Positions 25,006 through 33,919 of a stretch of DNA of 35,851 nt are shown piece after piece. The position numbers and the translations under genes are program-made. Position 1 is the first letter of the stretch. Every line of letters starts with the position of its first letter. The stretch lies in contig NZ_JAKZAL010000034.1 in NCBI RefSeq assembly GCF_022538115.1, positions 1 through 35,851 of the forward strand, written 5' to 3'. The notes beneath the pieces were generated by a model. That model searched no databases. It was not told where the DNA came from and saw only the letters and a program-made list of their open reading frames with translations. Origin of the DNA: Cognataquiflexum rubidum (GTDB lineage Bacteria; Bacteroidota; Bacteroidia; Cytophagales; Cyclobacteriaceae).

Positions 25006-27423
25006 ATGAATGAAGTGGTAACATTCTCCAAACAGAAAAGCACCAACGTGTTAAATAAAGAGTCTTTGCTCAAAGAATACAGAATTGCCCAGGAAAGCCG
25101 TCAAGCGTCTTTGATGGGAAGAAAAGAGGTGTTTATGGGCAAAGCAAAATTTGGGATTTTTGGCGATGGCAAAGAGCTTGCTCAAATCGCTATGGCAAGG
25201 CATTTTCAAGATGGTGATTTCCGTGCTGGATATTACAGGGACCAAACGTTCATGTTTGCGATCGGTGAGTTGACCGTCCGGGAATATTTCGCCCAACTTT
25301 ATGCGCACACTGATGTAAGCCTTGAACCTGCATCTGCAGGAAGGTTGATGAACGGCCACTTCGCAACCAGGTCTTTGAATGCTGATGGATCCTGGAAAGA
25401 TCTGATTTCCATGAAAAATTCCTCTGCTGATATTTCACCTACAGCCGGTCAGATGCCCAAATTACTTGGATTGGCTTATGCTTCCAAGTTGTTTAGGGAA
25501 AGTGAAGTACTCAAGGAATTAAGCCAGTTTAGTAATAATGGAAATGAAGTGGCTTGGGGAACAATCGGCAATGCATCTACTTCAGAAGGGATGTTTTTCG
25601 AAACCATCAATGCTGCCGGGGTATTACAAGTCCCAATGGTGGTGTCCATTTGGGATGACGGATATGGCATTTCTGTTCCAAATGAATATCATACCACAAA
25701 GGGAAGCATTTCAGAGGTTCTAAGAGGGTTTCAGAGAAATGATGACCAGAAAGGTTTTGAAATATTCGTGGTAAAGGGTTGGGATTATGAAGGATTGGAT
25801 AGGGCTTTTGAAAATGCCTCCAGAATTGCGAGGGAAGAGCATGTGCCTGTAATTATCCATGTGATAGAAGTAACCCAACCTCAGGGTCACTCTACTTCAG
25901 GTTCACATGAAAGATACAAATCAAAAGAAAGACTAGATTGGGAAAAGGAAAATGATTGTATCATCAAGTTCAGAGAATACCTAATCCAAACCGGAAAGAT
26001 ATCCGGGGAAGAACTTGATTTGATTGACCAGGAAGCCAAAACATACGTAAAAAGCCAGAAGGAGATTGCTTGGAAGGCTTTCGCAGGAGAAATAAAATCT
26101 GAATTGCAAGAAGCGGCTGTCTTACTTCAGGGTTTGTCCAAATCCTCCCAAGAGTCATCTTTAATTGAACAAATAACAGAAGAACTGACCAAAGCTTTAA
26201 ATCCTATCCGGAAAGACGTAATCAGTACGGTTCGAAGGGCGCTTTGGGCGACAAAAAATGAAAATTCTGAAGCTAGAACAGAATTGTTATCCTGGTATTC
26301 ATTTCAACAAAAATTAAATGAGGACAGGTATAATTCTCATTTGTATAGCCAATCAATATGGAGTGCGGATAATATTGCTCCGGTGATGGCAGAATATCCT
26401 GCTGATGCCTCAATGGTAGACGGCAGGGAAATATTGCAGGCATGTTTTGATCATCACCTTAAAAATGAACCCAAATTTTTTGCATTTGGAGAGGATGTTG
26501 GAAAGATAGGTGATGTAAACCAGGCGTTTGCGGGGCTTCAATCAAAGTACGGAGAGCTAAGAGTCACAGACACAGGCATCAGAGAATGCACAATAATTGG
26601 ACAAGGGATTGGTGCAGCATTGAGAGGGCTTAGGCCAATGGCTGAAATTCAATATCTGGATTACATCTATTATGCATTGATGACATTGGCAGATGACCTT
26701 GCCTGCCTTCAGTACAGAACAAAAGGAGGCCAAAAAGCCCCTCTAATTGTAAGGACAAGAGGCCATAGGCTAGAAGGCGTTTGGCATGCAGGATCTCCCA
26801 TTGGCATGATCTTACATTCTTTAAGGGGTATGCTGGTGTGTGTCCCGAGAAATATGACACAAGCAGCAGGCATGTATAATTCATTATTGGCAGCAGATGA
26901 ACCGGCATTGGTGGTGGAGTGCCTCAATGGATACAGATTAAAGGAAAAAATGCCTTCCAATGTTGGTGAGTTTAAAGTTGCATTGGGACAACCTGAAGTT
27001 ATAAAAGAAGGTAAAGACCTTACTGTAGTCACTTATGGATCTATGTGCAAGATCGTAATGGATGCAGCCGAAGATTTGCACCAGATGGGTATTGACATTG
27101 AAGTGATTGACGTCCAGACTCTATTGCCTTTTGATGTCAACCACAAGATTGTTGAATCTTTGAAGAAGACCAATAAAATTCTCTTCACTGATGAGGATGT
27201 TCCGGGTGGGGCAACAGCTTACATGATGCAACAAGTAATAGAAGAGCAAAAGGGATATTATTACCTGGATGTGGAACCTGCAACATTGCCGGGGAAAGCC
27301 CATAGACCGGCTTATTCATCGGATGGAGATTATTTTTCAAAACCTTCTGCAGATGATGTGGTCGAAAAAGTTTATGCATTAATGCATAATTCAGATCCTC
27401 TTAAGTTTCCTAAGATATTTTAA
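25006..27423 (+). CDS. Fused alpha-beta 2-oxoacid dehydrogenase E1 (branched-chain type)
   Basis: An 805-residue thiamine-diphosphate enzyme with the E1 alpha subunit (about 20-380) fused to E1 beta (about 455-800). It should decarboxylate 2-oxoacids and hand the acyl group to lipoyl-E2; a branched-chain 2-oxoacid substrate is inferred, which would supply starters for iso-fatty acids. In the alpha part, IGNASTSEG with Asn189 stands where the GDG motif has its Asp, and WDDGYGIS with Asp218 stands where NNGYAIS has its Asn: the two Mg ligands look exchanged. In the beta part are FGEDVGKIGDVNQAF, ECTIIGQGIG and PLIVRTRGHRLEG. E2 and E3 are not encoded nearby. It shares a regulatory region with ald and ends in a perfect palindromic terminator. 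Confidence 0.92.
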   Translation: MNEVVTFSKQKSTNVLNKESLLKEYRIAQESRQASLMGRKEVFMGKAKFGIFGDGKELAQIAMARHFQDGDFRAGYYRDQTFMFAIGELTVREYFAQLYAHTDVSLEPASAGRLMNGHFATRSLNADGSWKDLISMKNSSADISPTAGQMPKLLGLAYASKLFRESEVLKELSQFSNNGNEVAWGTIGNASTSEGMFFETINAAGVLQVPMVVSIWDDGYGISVPNEYHTTKGSISEVLRGFQRNDDQKGFEIFVVKGWDYEGLDRAFENASRIAREEHVPVIIHVIEVTQPQGHSTSGSHERYKSKERLDWEKENDCIIKFREYLIQTGKISGEELDLIDQEAKTYVKSQKEIAWKAFAGEIKSELQEAAVLLQGLSKSSQESSLIEQITEELTKALNPIRKDVISTVRRALWATKNENSEARTELLSWYSFQQKLNEDRYNSHLYSQSIWSADNIAPVMAEYPADASMVDGREILQACFDHHLKNEPKFFAFGEDVGKIGDVNQAFAGLQSKYGELRVTDTGIRECTIIGQGIGAALRGLRPMAEIQYLDYIYYALMTLADDLACLQYRTKGGQKAPLIVRTRGHRLEGVWHAGSPIGMILHSLRGMLVCVPRNMTQAAGMYNSLLAADEPALVVECLNGYRLKEKMPSNVGEFKVALGQPEVIKEGKDLTVVTYGSMCKIVMDAAEDLHQMGIDIEVIDVQTLLPFDVNHKIVESLKKTNKILFTDEDVPGGATAYMMQQVIEEQKGYYYLDVEPATLPGKAHRPAYSSDGDYFSKPSADDVVEKVYALMHNSDPLKFPKIF

Positions 27424-27431
27424 TGATCCAC

Positions 27432-27467
27432 AAAAAAGGTCTTCAAATTAATTTGAAGACCTTTTTT
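27432..27467. terminator. Bidirectional terminator, 36-bp perfect palindrome
   Basis: Two 18-base arms, AAAAAAGGTCTTCAAATT and its complement, meet without a spacer. The T-run at each 3' end makes it work for the E1 gene (+) and for the convergent lipoprotein gene (-). Confidence 0.9.
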
Positions 27468-27493
27468 GTTATTATTACGTAATACATTTTTGA

Positions 27494-28168
27494 TTAATTC
27501 CTTCGAATTTGATTCAGAGTCACTTCAGGACTCGACACCAAATTACTTCTATTCAATGCCCGGTCTTGAATTTCCACATCTATTCTCAGAGTATCATTTC
27601 TGAAAATAGAATTCCAACCAAAAGAAAGCATCGAATACCGAATACTTCCTTCAACGGGTAATGCTTCTGACCCATTGATTATCCTTGGAAATCTGCCGTT
27701 AAAGGTCGTGAAAAAAGGAGGATCTTCCCATTTGAATTCCGTATAAACACCATTTCTTTTGATAAAAAACCGGACAAAAATATTGTTGTGATCCTCATTT
27801 TGCTCCACCCACACGGTATCTCTTACAACAGTATTGTTTACAATTGGATTGATTACCCAATCTATTGGGTTATATGATGGGGCCTCAGGAGGCCTTTTAC
27901 TATAAACAATTAGGCTTCCCGACTGGTCTCTGATAAAGGTGACTGGATTAAATGGGGGATCAACGTCACTTGGGTTTAAACCAAGATCGCCTTCAGCATC
28001 TTTGAAATTAATGGACAAGATAAGTGAGTCAGCCCCATCCGTAGTCGAAAAATTCAAATCCTTAAATGAAATTTCAGGTGTTGAGGGGAAATTGTCCGGA
28101 GGTGAAATACAGGCCCCTGAAACGAAAATGATGGATAATAAAATCAGATAGTTTTTTACATTGCTCAT
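27494..28168 (-). CDS. Putative lipoprotein, function unknown
   Basis: A 224-residue exported protein. The N-terminal hydrophobic stretch ends in the lipobox VSGAC, so Cys20 should be lipidated. The mature part is beta-rich with NFKDAEGDLGL near 54, a pattern that recurs in Bacteroidota surface lipoproteins and resembles immunoglobulin-like or cadherin-like calcium loops, though I cannot assign a domain. It is convergent with the E1 gene and divergent from the LuxE-like gene, 53 bp between starts. There is no peptidase, carbohydrate-binding or transport motif. The cellular role is unknown. Confidence 0.8.
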   Translation of the reverse strand: MSNVKNYLILLSIIFVSGACISPPDNFPSTPEISFKDLNFSTTDGADSLILSINFKDAEGDLGLNPSDVDPPFNPVTFIRDQSGSLIVYSKRPPEAPSYNPIDWVINPIVNNTVVRDTVWVEQNEDHNNIFVRFFIKRNGVYTEFKWEDPPFFTTFNGRFPRIINGSEALPVEGSIRYSMLSFGWNSIFRNDTLRIDVEIQDRALNRSNLVSSPEVTLNQIRRN

Positions 28169-28221
28169 GCTGATGTAAATTTACAAGAAATTCTACGAGG
28201 TCAAAATATCTTAAGTTTTGA

Positions 28222-29235
28222 ATGACTAATATTGAAACGATCAAGTATTTTAAAAGTTTTGGCGAAAGAATTTTGGATTCCAATTCAATTGACTTTGAGC
28301 AATCAGCCTTAGAGCTATACAGGTTCCAAATTGAAAAAAATTACATATACCGTCAATATGTCCAAGCTAGGGGTTTAATTAATTCAAAAGTTAAATTCAT
28401 TGAGGACATTCCCTTTTTGCCAATAGGGTTTTTTAAAAACCACCAGGTTATTTCAGGACACATGGAAAATTTTCCGGGATTTTTCTCAAGCAGCGGGACC
28501 ACAGGAAGTATTACCAGCAAGCATTATTTTTGGTCAGAGGAGTTTTACAGAAGACATTCGCTTCAGCTTTTTGAAAGGGAATATGGCAGCATTAAGAAAT
28601 TTCACGTGCTCGCTCTTTTGCCCGCATACCTCGAAAGGAAAGGCAGTTCGCTAGTGAGTATGGCAGAATGGTTTATATCCCAATCAGAATCCAAGCATTC
28701 CGGTTTTTATCTATATAATCATGAAGAACTCATTTCAAAGCTTACACAACTTGCTTTGTCTAAAGAAAAGGTATTGTTATTGGGAGTGACTTTTGCATTA
28801 CTTGACCTTGTTGAAAGCGGTACTTTTTTTCCAAAAAATGAAAACCTTATTGTAATGGAGACGGGAGGGATGAAGGGAAGGAGGAAAGAAATGATCCGAG
28901 AGGAGTTGCACCAGATTTTAATGGAAGGGTTTCATGTATCCAGAATCCATTCAGAATATGGCATGACAGAACTCATGTCGCAGGCATACTCCCAAGGGGA
29001 AGGTGTGTACAATTTACCAACCACTATGCGCGTTTACCTCAGAGATACCAATGACCCTTTGGCTTGGTCAGACAGGTCCCAAGGCGGAATCAATGTTATT
29101 GACCTGGCAAATTTTCATTCCTGCGCATTTATTGAAACACAGGATTTGGGAAGAAAAATAGGGGAAGGCAAAATTGAGGTTTTGGGTAGGTTTGACAACA
29201 GCGAAGTCCGTGGGTGCAATTTATTGGTCAATTAA
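28222..29235 (+). CDS. LuxE/PaaK-like acyl-protein synthetase
   Basis: A 337-residue member of the adenylate-forming superfamily in the short LuxE form. The phosphate-binding loop FFSSSGTTGSITSKHYFW (about 86-103) is intact, ETGGMKGRRKEMIREEL and IHSEYGMTELMSQAYS correspond to the core motifs around the adenylate. It should activate a fatty or aryl acid as acyl-adenylate and load it on a protein thiol. LuxC and LuxD partners are absent from the window, so this is not a bioluminescence locus. Orphan LuxE-like genes occur in Bacteroidota; a role in loading an acyl carrier or modifying a protein is inferred only. Confidence 0.85.
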   Translation: MTNIETIKYFKSFGERILDSNSIDFEQSALELYRFQIEKNYIYRQYVQARGLINSKVKFIEDIPFLPIGFFKNHQVISGHMENFPGFFSSSGTTGSITSKHYFWSEEFYRRHSLQLFEREYGSIKKFHVLALLPAYLERKGSSLVSMAEWFISQSESKHSGFYLYNHEELISKLTQLALSKEKVLLLGVTFALLDLVESGTFFPKNENLIVMETGGMKGRRKEMIREELHQILMEGFHVSRIHSEYGMTELMSQAYSQGEGVYNLPTTMRVYLRDTNDPLAWSDRSQGGINVIDLANFHSCAFIETQDLGRKIGEGKIEVLGRFDNSEVRGCNLLVN

Positions 29236-29287
29236 TTTTGTATTGATTTAATTATTAAACATCTTTGATTTTAAAACTCTAACATTT

Positions 29288-29407
29288 ATGAGAAAAGCAA
29301 CAATTATTGTAATGGCAGTTGGTATTTTGGCTTTAGGTGCATGTGCATCAAGCAAACCATGTCCTGCTTACGCCAAAGCTTTGGATAACAAAGAAATTAA
29401 AGGATAA
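29288..29407 (+). CDS. Tiny lipoprotein with CPAY motif, 39 residues
   Basis: A complete small gene: ATG at 29288, TAA at 29405-29407. The first 19 residues are a classic lipoprotein signal, MRKATIIVMAVGILALGAC, with lipobox LGAC. The mature peptide of only 21 residues starts CASSKPCPAYAKALDN and ends in charged residues. A second Cys precedes Pro-Ala-Tyr; similar CPAY-bearing small lipoproteins occur in Bacteroidota as far as I recall. It lies between the LuxE-like gene (52 bp upstream) and the convergent response-regulator gene (15 bp downstream). It could be a structural or envelope-stress peptide; no function is known to me. Confidence 0.75.
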   Translation: MRKATIIVMAVGILALGACASSKPCPAYAKALDNKEIKG

Positions 29408-29414
29408 AAAGTAC

Positions 29415-29434
29415 GCTGACCTTTAATAGTCAGC
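29415..29434. terminator. Short hairpin between convergent genes, possible weak terminator
   Basis: GCTGAC at 29415-29420 pairs with GTCAGC at 29429-29434; the loop includes the stop codon of the response-regulator gene on the - strand. On that strand a run of five T follows shortly after. The stem is only 6 bp. Confidence 0.35.
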
Positions 29435-30580
29435 ATATTTCTTGATGTCACTCAGACTGATTGTTTTTTCACCCAAGATTATCAATCTTTCAACCACATT
29501 TCTTAGCTCGCGGATGTTGCCTGTCCAAGGGAACTCCTGAAGTTTGGTAAGCGCCTCTTTTGAGATTTCTTTTTTGGAGGTACCATATTCAGCAGCAACA
29601 TCTTCAAGGAATTTTTCCACCAAAAGTGGAATATCTTCTTTGCGGTCTTTTAATGCAGGTACCTGAATCAGGATCACACTTAGCCTATGGTAAAGGTCTT
29701 CCCTGAAATTGCCTTCTTCGATGGCTTTTTTGAGGTCTTTATTCGTGGCAGCAAGAACCCTGACATCCACTTTAATGTCTTTGTCCCCACCGACACGGGT
29801 GATTTTATGGTCTTGAAGCGCCCTCAATACTTTTGACTGGGCTGAAAGACTCATGTCTCCGATTTCGTCGAGAAAAAGCGTCCCGGTATCGGCCTGCTCA
29901 AATTTCCCAATCCTTTGTTTTACTGCAGAAGTGAAGGATCCTTTTTCGTGCCCAAAAAGTTCACTTTCAATCAATTCCGAAGGAATTGCAGCACAGTTTA
30001 CTGCGACAAAAGGAGCGTTGGATCGGTTGCTTTTTTGGTGAAGCCAATGGGCAACCAACTCTTTGCCGGTTCCATTGGGTCCTGTGATTAGAACCCTTGC
30101 ATCAGTAGGAGCAACTTTTTCGATAGTGTCTTTTACGTGCATGATCGCAGAAGAATTCCCGACCATATCAAGTTTCTGAGAAAGTTTTTTCTTCAGGACT
30201 TTGGTTTCCGAAACCAAATTCTTTTTGTCCAAAGCATTCCTTACAGTCAACAAAAGTCTGTTGAGATCCGGGGGTTTTGGAATAAAATCAAAGGCCCCTT
30301 TTTTTGTCGCTTCCACTGCAGTTTCTATGGACCCGTGGGCAGAGATCATGATGAATTGTGGGGACTTGTCCAGGTCGGCTGCTTTTTCAAGCACTTCAAT
30401 GCCATCCATTTTTGGCATTTTGATGTCACAAAGTACCAGATCGAAATCTTCATCCTTCATCATTTTTAAGCCTTGTTCCCCATCCTGGGCTTCCGAAATC
30501 TCGTATTTTTCATATTCAAGAATTTCTCTCAGTGTGGAGCGGATGATTTTTTCATCATCAATGATCAGGATTTTGGACAT
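29423..30580 (-). CDS. NtrC-like response regulator without DNA-binding domain
   Basis: A 385-residue protein with a receiver domain (acidic Asp8/Asp9, phospho-acceptor Asp52 in CDIKMP, Ser80 and Lys102) and a sigma-54-type AAA+ domain: Walker A GPNGTGK at 167-173, Walker B TLFLDE at 234-239, and REDLYHRL near 293. The loop that contacts sigma-54, normally GAFTGA, reads GSFTSA at 214-219. The protein ends at KKYADY just after the AAA+ lid; the usual C-terminal Fis-type HTH is missing. It may act from solution, bind a DNA-binding partner, or do something other than activate sigma-54. No histidine kinase is in the window. It starts 33 bp downstream of rnpB on the same strand without a visible terminator between. 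Confidence 0.9.
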   Translation of the reverse strand: MSKILIIDDEKIIRSTLREILEYEKYEISEAQDGEQGLKMMKDEDFDLVLCDIKMPKMDGIEVLEKAADLDKSPQFIMISAHGSIETAVEATKKGAFDFIPKPPDLNRLLLTVRNALDKKNLVSETKVLKKKLSQKLDMVGNSSAIMHVKDTIEKVAPTDARVLITGPNGTGKELVAHWLHQKSNRSNAPFVAVNCAAIPSELIESELFGHEKGSFTSAVKQRIGKFEQADTGTLFLDEIGDMSLSAQSKVLRALQDHKITRVGGDKDIKVDVRVLAATNKDLKKAIEEGNFREDLYHRLSVILIQVPALKDRKEDIPLLVEKFLEDVAAEYGTSKKEISKEALTKLQEFPWTGNIRELRNVVERLIILGEKTISLSDIKKYADY

Positions 30581-30612
30581 AATTGACTTTTAAGTTTAAT
30601 TCAATAAAATAA

Positions 30613-31013
30613 GTGCAAGCCTGTAAGCCGGGTTCTGTTCAACATCCTAGGCGGATGAATCTCTTGTCATCTATCTAGGCCTGACTTCACAATCAGGCTC
30701 AATCGATCTACCCATCCCGCATAAAGACGAGCAACCTTTTATGAAACCAGGTTTCATCGCGGGACCTATTTGATCTTTCAACCCATAAGGTTTGCCTTGC
30801 CTCTCTCATCACTGAGAAAGCGGTGGGCTCTTACTCCACCTTTTCACCCTTATCCCGATAGCTATCGGGACGGTATATTTTCTGTGGCACTATCTGTTGT
30901 CAGGCTGTCTCCGGCATGACCCCTTCCTGTTAGGAAGTATGGCGCTCTGCGTTGCCCGGACTTTCCTCTTTTCCAAAGTTTTACCTCAAGAACAGCGACA
31001 AGTCGGCTTGCAC
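30613..31013 (-). ncRNA. rnpB: RNase P RNA, class A
   Basis: The catalytic RNA of RNase P, which trims the 5' end of tRNA precursors. On the - strand the 5' GTGCAAGCC and 3' GGCTTGCAC pair as helix P1. The universal core is present: GAGGAAAGTCCGGGCAACGC soon after the 5' end, the GGTGAAAAGGTGGAGTAAGA block in the middle, and ACAGAACCCGGCTTAC before the 3' end. The length of about 400 nt is normal. An 18-bp perfect palindrome (30853-30870) forms one variable helix. Ends are set by P1 and may be off by several bases. Confidence 0.95.
30853..30870. repeat. 18-bp perfect palindrome inside rnpB
   Basis: TCCCGATAGCTATCGGGA is a perfect palindrome at a variable helix of the RNase P RNA. It resembles short palindromes that recur in Bacteroidota genomes. 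It occurs only once in this window. Confidence 0.6.
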
Positions 31014-31036
31014 GGTGCAAATTAAGTTAATTTCTC

Positions 31037-31065
31037 CAATCTTATTCTACGAAGATTATTGCCAA
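31037..31065 (-). promoter_or_regulatory. Possible promoter of rnpB
   Basis: On the - strand TTG (31063-31065) and TAAGATTG (31037-31044, one mismatch to TANNTTTG) are 18 bases apart. Transcription would start near 31030, about 17 bases before helix P1. Confidence 0.4.
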
Positions 31066-31170
31066 TCAAGTTTTGATCTTTTGTTTTTATCAGGCTTTGC
31101 AGTGATTGAAAAAAACTATTGCTTGCTGATAATGATCAATAAATAGTATTGAAAAGCAGGATAATCTTAT

Positions 31171-31201
31171 TTGGATTAAGTTTAAATAGAAGATAAGTTT
31201 G
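31171..31201 (+). promoter_or_regulatory. Promoter of the TonB-dependent receptor
   Basis: TTG at 31171-31173 and TAAGTTTG at 31194-31201, spacing 20, match the Bacteroidota promoter pattern. The leader to the ATG at 31249 would be about 40 bases. No Fur-box dyad is evident to me. Confidence 0.55.
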
Positions 31202-31248
31202 CATCTTTAAATAATAATAAATCTAAATAATAATTATAAATAATTGTT

Positions 31249-33690
31249 ATGACCTTAAAACTGTTGACCATCCGAATAGTCATGGCCTTTTTATTAATTA
31301 CCGGGGTTTCGCCGGCAGCTTTTCCAAATACAGACCCAAATACCGGAAAGACTTTGGTGGTATCAGGGAAAATCAGTTCCGTCGAAGGGGAATTTATCCC
31401 ATATGCAAATATTATGGTAATGGGAACGGTCAAAGGAACCTACACCAATCTGGATGGAACTTTTCAGATTTTTGACTTAGCAGATGGGGACTACATGATT
31501 AAGGTATCAGCAATCGGATATAAAACTTTTACCCAGCCAATTAAAATCATTAATGGTCAAATCACCGAATTAGAACTGTCTTTTGAAGAAACAGGTGTCG
31601 AAATGCCACAGTTTACAGTGATAGCGGACAAAGACAGGATTTTCAGCAAAGTGCCTGGGTCTGTTTCTTATATTGATCAAAAAGAATTAAGAAATCTAAG
31701 TCCAATAAGTGGGAATGAAGCCATCAGAAGGTCTCCCGGTGTACATGTTGTGGATGAAGAGGGTGTCGGAATGCGCGTAAATATTGGAATTAGAGGTTTG
31801 GACCCTGACAGGAGCCGTTCGGTAATGATGATGGAAGATGGTGTCCCCATTGCTCTTGCTCCTTACGGTGAGCCTGAAATGTACTATACCCCTGCAATAG
31901 ACCGCATGTCTGGTGTGGAGATTTTGAAAGGTTCAGGTCAGATTTTATATGGCCCTCAGACTATTGGTGGCGTAGTCAATTATATTACTGCTAATCCCCC
32001 CCAAGAAGAACAGGGGACTGTAAAAGTCCAAGCAGGGGATGGAGGATTTTTTTCAGGAATGGTTTCATATGGAAATACTTTTGGAAACACCGGGATCTCT
32101 GTCAATATCCTCAAAAAACGTGCTGATCAAATAGGATATGTGGGTTTTGACATTACTGATTTCAATACCAAATTGCTATTCGATATCAATTCCAAGTCAA
32201 GTCTTGGTGTGAAAATGGGTGTTTATGATGAAGTTTCAGATGCAACCTATATCGGATTGACACAGACTATGTTTGATGCTGGAGGACAGGATTTTACTAG
32301 AATGGCTCCGGATGACCGTTTGGGTGTGAGAAGATATTCCTTGAGTTTTTCTCACAAATATGACTTTTCTCCAAAAGTCAGGCTGAATACCATTGCTTAT
32401 GGCTATACCACTACAAGAAATTGGAACAGACAGGACTTTTCTAGAAACACAAGTTCCAATACACCTCCTTCGAATTGGACGGGCGTAACCTGGGGTGATA
32501 CCAATATTCCAAACGGCGCTGTTTTCATGAGAAATTCGACAGGAAACAGAGACCGCCAATTTGAAGTTGCAGGAATCGAACCACGTTTGGAAATCGACCA
32601 TAACCTCTTTTCTAAAAACAACGAGCTGATCATCGGGACTAGGTATCTCTATGAAAAAGCATACGAGCAACGTGTAAATGGAACAAAAGCAGGGGTGTCA
32701 AGCGGAAACTTGGTGGAAGATGAAATCAGGTCCGGCCATGCTTTCAGTGCCTATGCCCAAAACAAATTGAATCTCAGTGAGAGGTTTTTGCTGAGTGCAG
32801 GTGTCCGGTTGGAAAACTTTGACTACGACAGACAGATCAATAGGAGGAGTTTTCCGGGAGTAGGTATAAGGGACACTTTGTTGGTGGCCAATAATGCTAT
32901 CACTGAAGTAATTCCGGGTATCGGCTTCAACTACAAGCCGACTCAGCTCTTTAGTCTGTTTGGCGGTGCTCATAGGGGTTTTGCTCCACCAAGGGTGAAA
33001 GATGCAATTTCTAACCTTGGCGAGCCTTATGAATTGGAAGCTGAAAAAAGCTGGAATTACGAATTGGGATTCAGGACTGATATCAAAAACTGGATATTTC
33101 TGGAATTCACAGGATTCATGATGAATTTCTCCAATCAGATTATTCCCGTTTCTGAATCTTCCGGCGGTCAGGGTTCAGGCCTTGTCAACGGAGGCGCAAC
33201 CACACACAGAGGCGTGGAAGGAGCTCTGGTGATGGAATTGAGCAAGCTGTTCGGATTGAAAAGGAACAAAATAGTATATGACTTTAATACCGCTATAATT
33301 GATGCTGAATTTTCAGAGGATAGGTTTTTGGGGGATGTGAATATCTCAGGGAACAGGACTCCCTATTCACCGGGATTCTTCTTCAATTCTGCCATTACTT
33401 TTGAATCCCAATCTGGTTTTGGTGCACGACTATTGGGAAATTTTGTCTCAAGTCAATTTACTGATGAAATAAATTCTTTGGTACCAAATCCAAATGGAGA
33501 AACAGGACAGATTGATTCCTACTTTGTATTGGATGCAGTTGTCAATTACAATGTTTCAAAATGGAATTCCACATTTAATCTTACCATAAAAAACATTACA
33601 GACGAGCGCTATATGGTGTCAAGGAGACCTCAGGGAATCAGGTTGGGACTACCAAGGATGATTTCTGCCGGTTTTGAATTCAGATTTTAA
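31249..33690 (+). CDS. TonB-dependent receptor, FecA-like
   Basis: An 813-residue outer-membrane transporter. A signal peptide (about 1-25) is followed by a carboxypeptidase-regulatory-like domain (about 37-110, with [12 protein letters not shown]) and the plug domain, where [20 protein letters not shown] and [10 protein letters not shown], then [20 protein letters not shown] match the FecA group closely. The rest is a 22-strand-type barrel ending in the aromatic FEFRF. By family it probably imports ferric citrate or another iron chelate with energy from TonB. No FecR/sigma pair is adjacent and there is no FecA-type N-terminal signalling domain, so regulation by the transported iron complex through FecR is unlikely. 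It has its own promoter and a strong terminator. Confidence 0.92.
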   Translation: MTLKLLTIRIVMAFLLITGVSPAAFPNTDPNTGKTLVVSGKISSVEGEFIPYANIMVMGTVKGTYTNLDGTFQIFDLADGDYMIKVSAIGYKTFTQPIKIINGQITELELSFEETGVEMPQFTVIADKDRIFSKVPGSVSYIDQKELRNLSPISGNEAIRRSPGVHVVDEEGVGMRVNIGIRGLDPDRSRSVMMMEDGVPIALAPYGEPEMYYTPAIDRMSGVEILKGSGQILYGPQTIGGVVNYITANPPQEEQGTVKVQAGDGGFFSGMVSYGNTFGNTGISVNILKKRADQIGYVGFDITDFNTKLLFDINSKSSLGVKMGVYDEVSDATYIGLTQTMFDAGGQDFTRMAPDDRLGVRRYSLSFSHKYDFSPKVRLNTIAYGYTTTRNWNRQDFSRNTSSNTPPSNWTGVTWGDTNIPNGAVFMRNSTGNRDRQFEVAGIEPRLEIDHNLFSKNNELIIGTRYLYEKAYEQRVNGTKAGVSSGNLVEDEIRSGHAFSAYAQNKLNLSERFLLSAGVRLENFDYDRQINRRSFPGVGIRDTLLVANNAITEVIPGIGFNYKPTQLFSLFGGAHRGFAPPRVKDAISNLGEPYELEAEKSWNYELGFRTDIKNWIFLEFTGFMMNFSNQIIPVSESSGGQGSGLVNGGATTHRGVEGALVMELSKLFGLKRNKIVYDFNTAIIDAEFSEDRFLGDVNISGNRTPYSPGFFFNSAITFESQSGFGARLLGNFVSSQFTDEINSLVPNPNGETGQIDSYFVLDAVVNYNVSKWNSTFNLTIKNITDERYMVSRRPQGIRLGLPRMISAGFEFRF

Positions 33691-33778
33691 AAAAAAAAAT
33701 AAAAAAGTTTAAACAATAATAATTGTCCTGTGTTTGTATGCTAAAGGCTTAAATAGCTTTTCTTCATAGTGCTGGGTT

Positions 33779-33814
33779 GAGCCGTTCCATTAATATGGGA
33801 CGGTTCTTTTTTTT
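33779..33814 (+). terminator. Terminator of the TonB-dependent receptor
   Basis: A 12-bp stem (GAGCCGTTCCAT at 33779-33790 with ATGGGACGGTTC at 33795-33806, two G-T wobbles) with a TAAT loop is followed by eight T. Confidence 0.88.
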
Positions 33815-33919
33815 AAACCACAGGTAAAACCTCCTTTAGGATGCAGGCCAATAAAGATTGGATTTTTTTAGGTCTTTGAATTTCCTTCTTTGTTTCTTTG
33901 TAGTCAAAATAGCGATAAA

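Noticed and set aside
27432-27467. 36-bp palindrome as a mobile element end or recombination site
   Set aside because: Its place between two convergent stops and its T-runs at both ends fit a bidirectional terminator.
28222-29235. Bioluminescence (lux) locus
   Set aside because: Only a LuxE-like gene is present; luciferase, LuxC and LuxD are absent.
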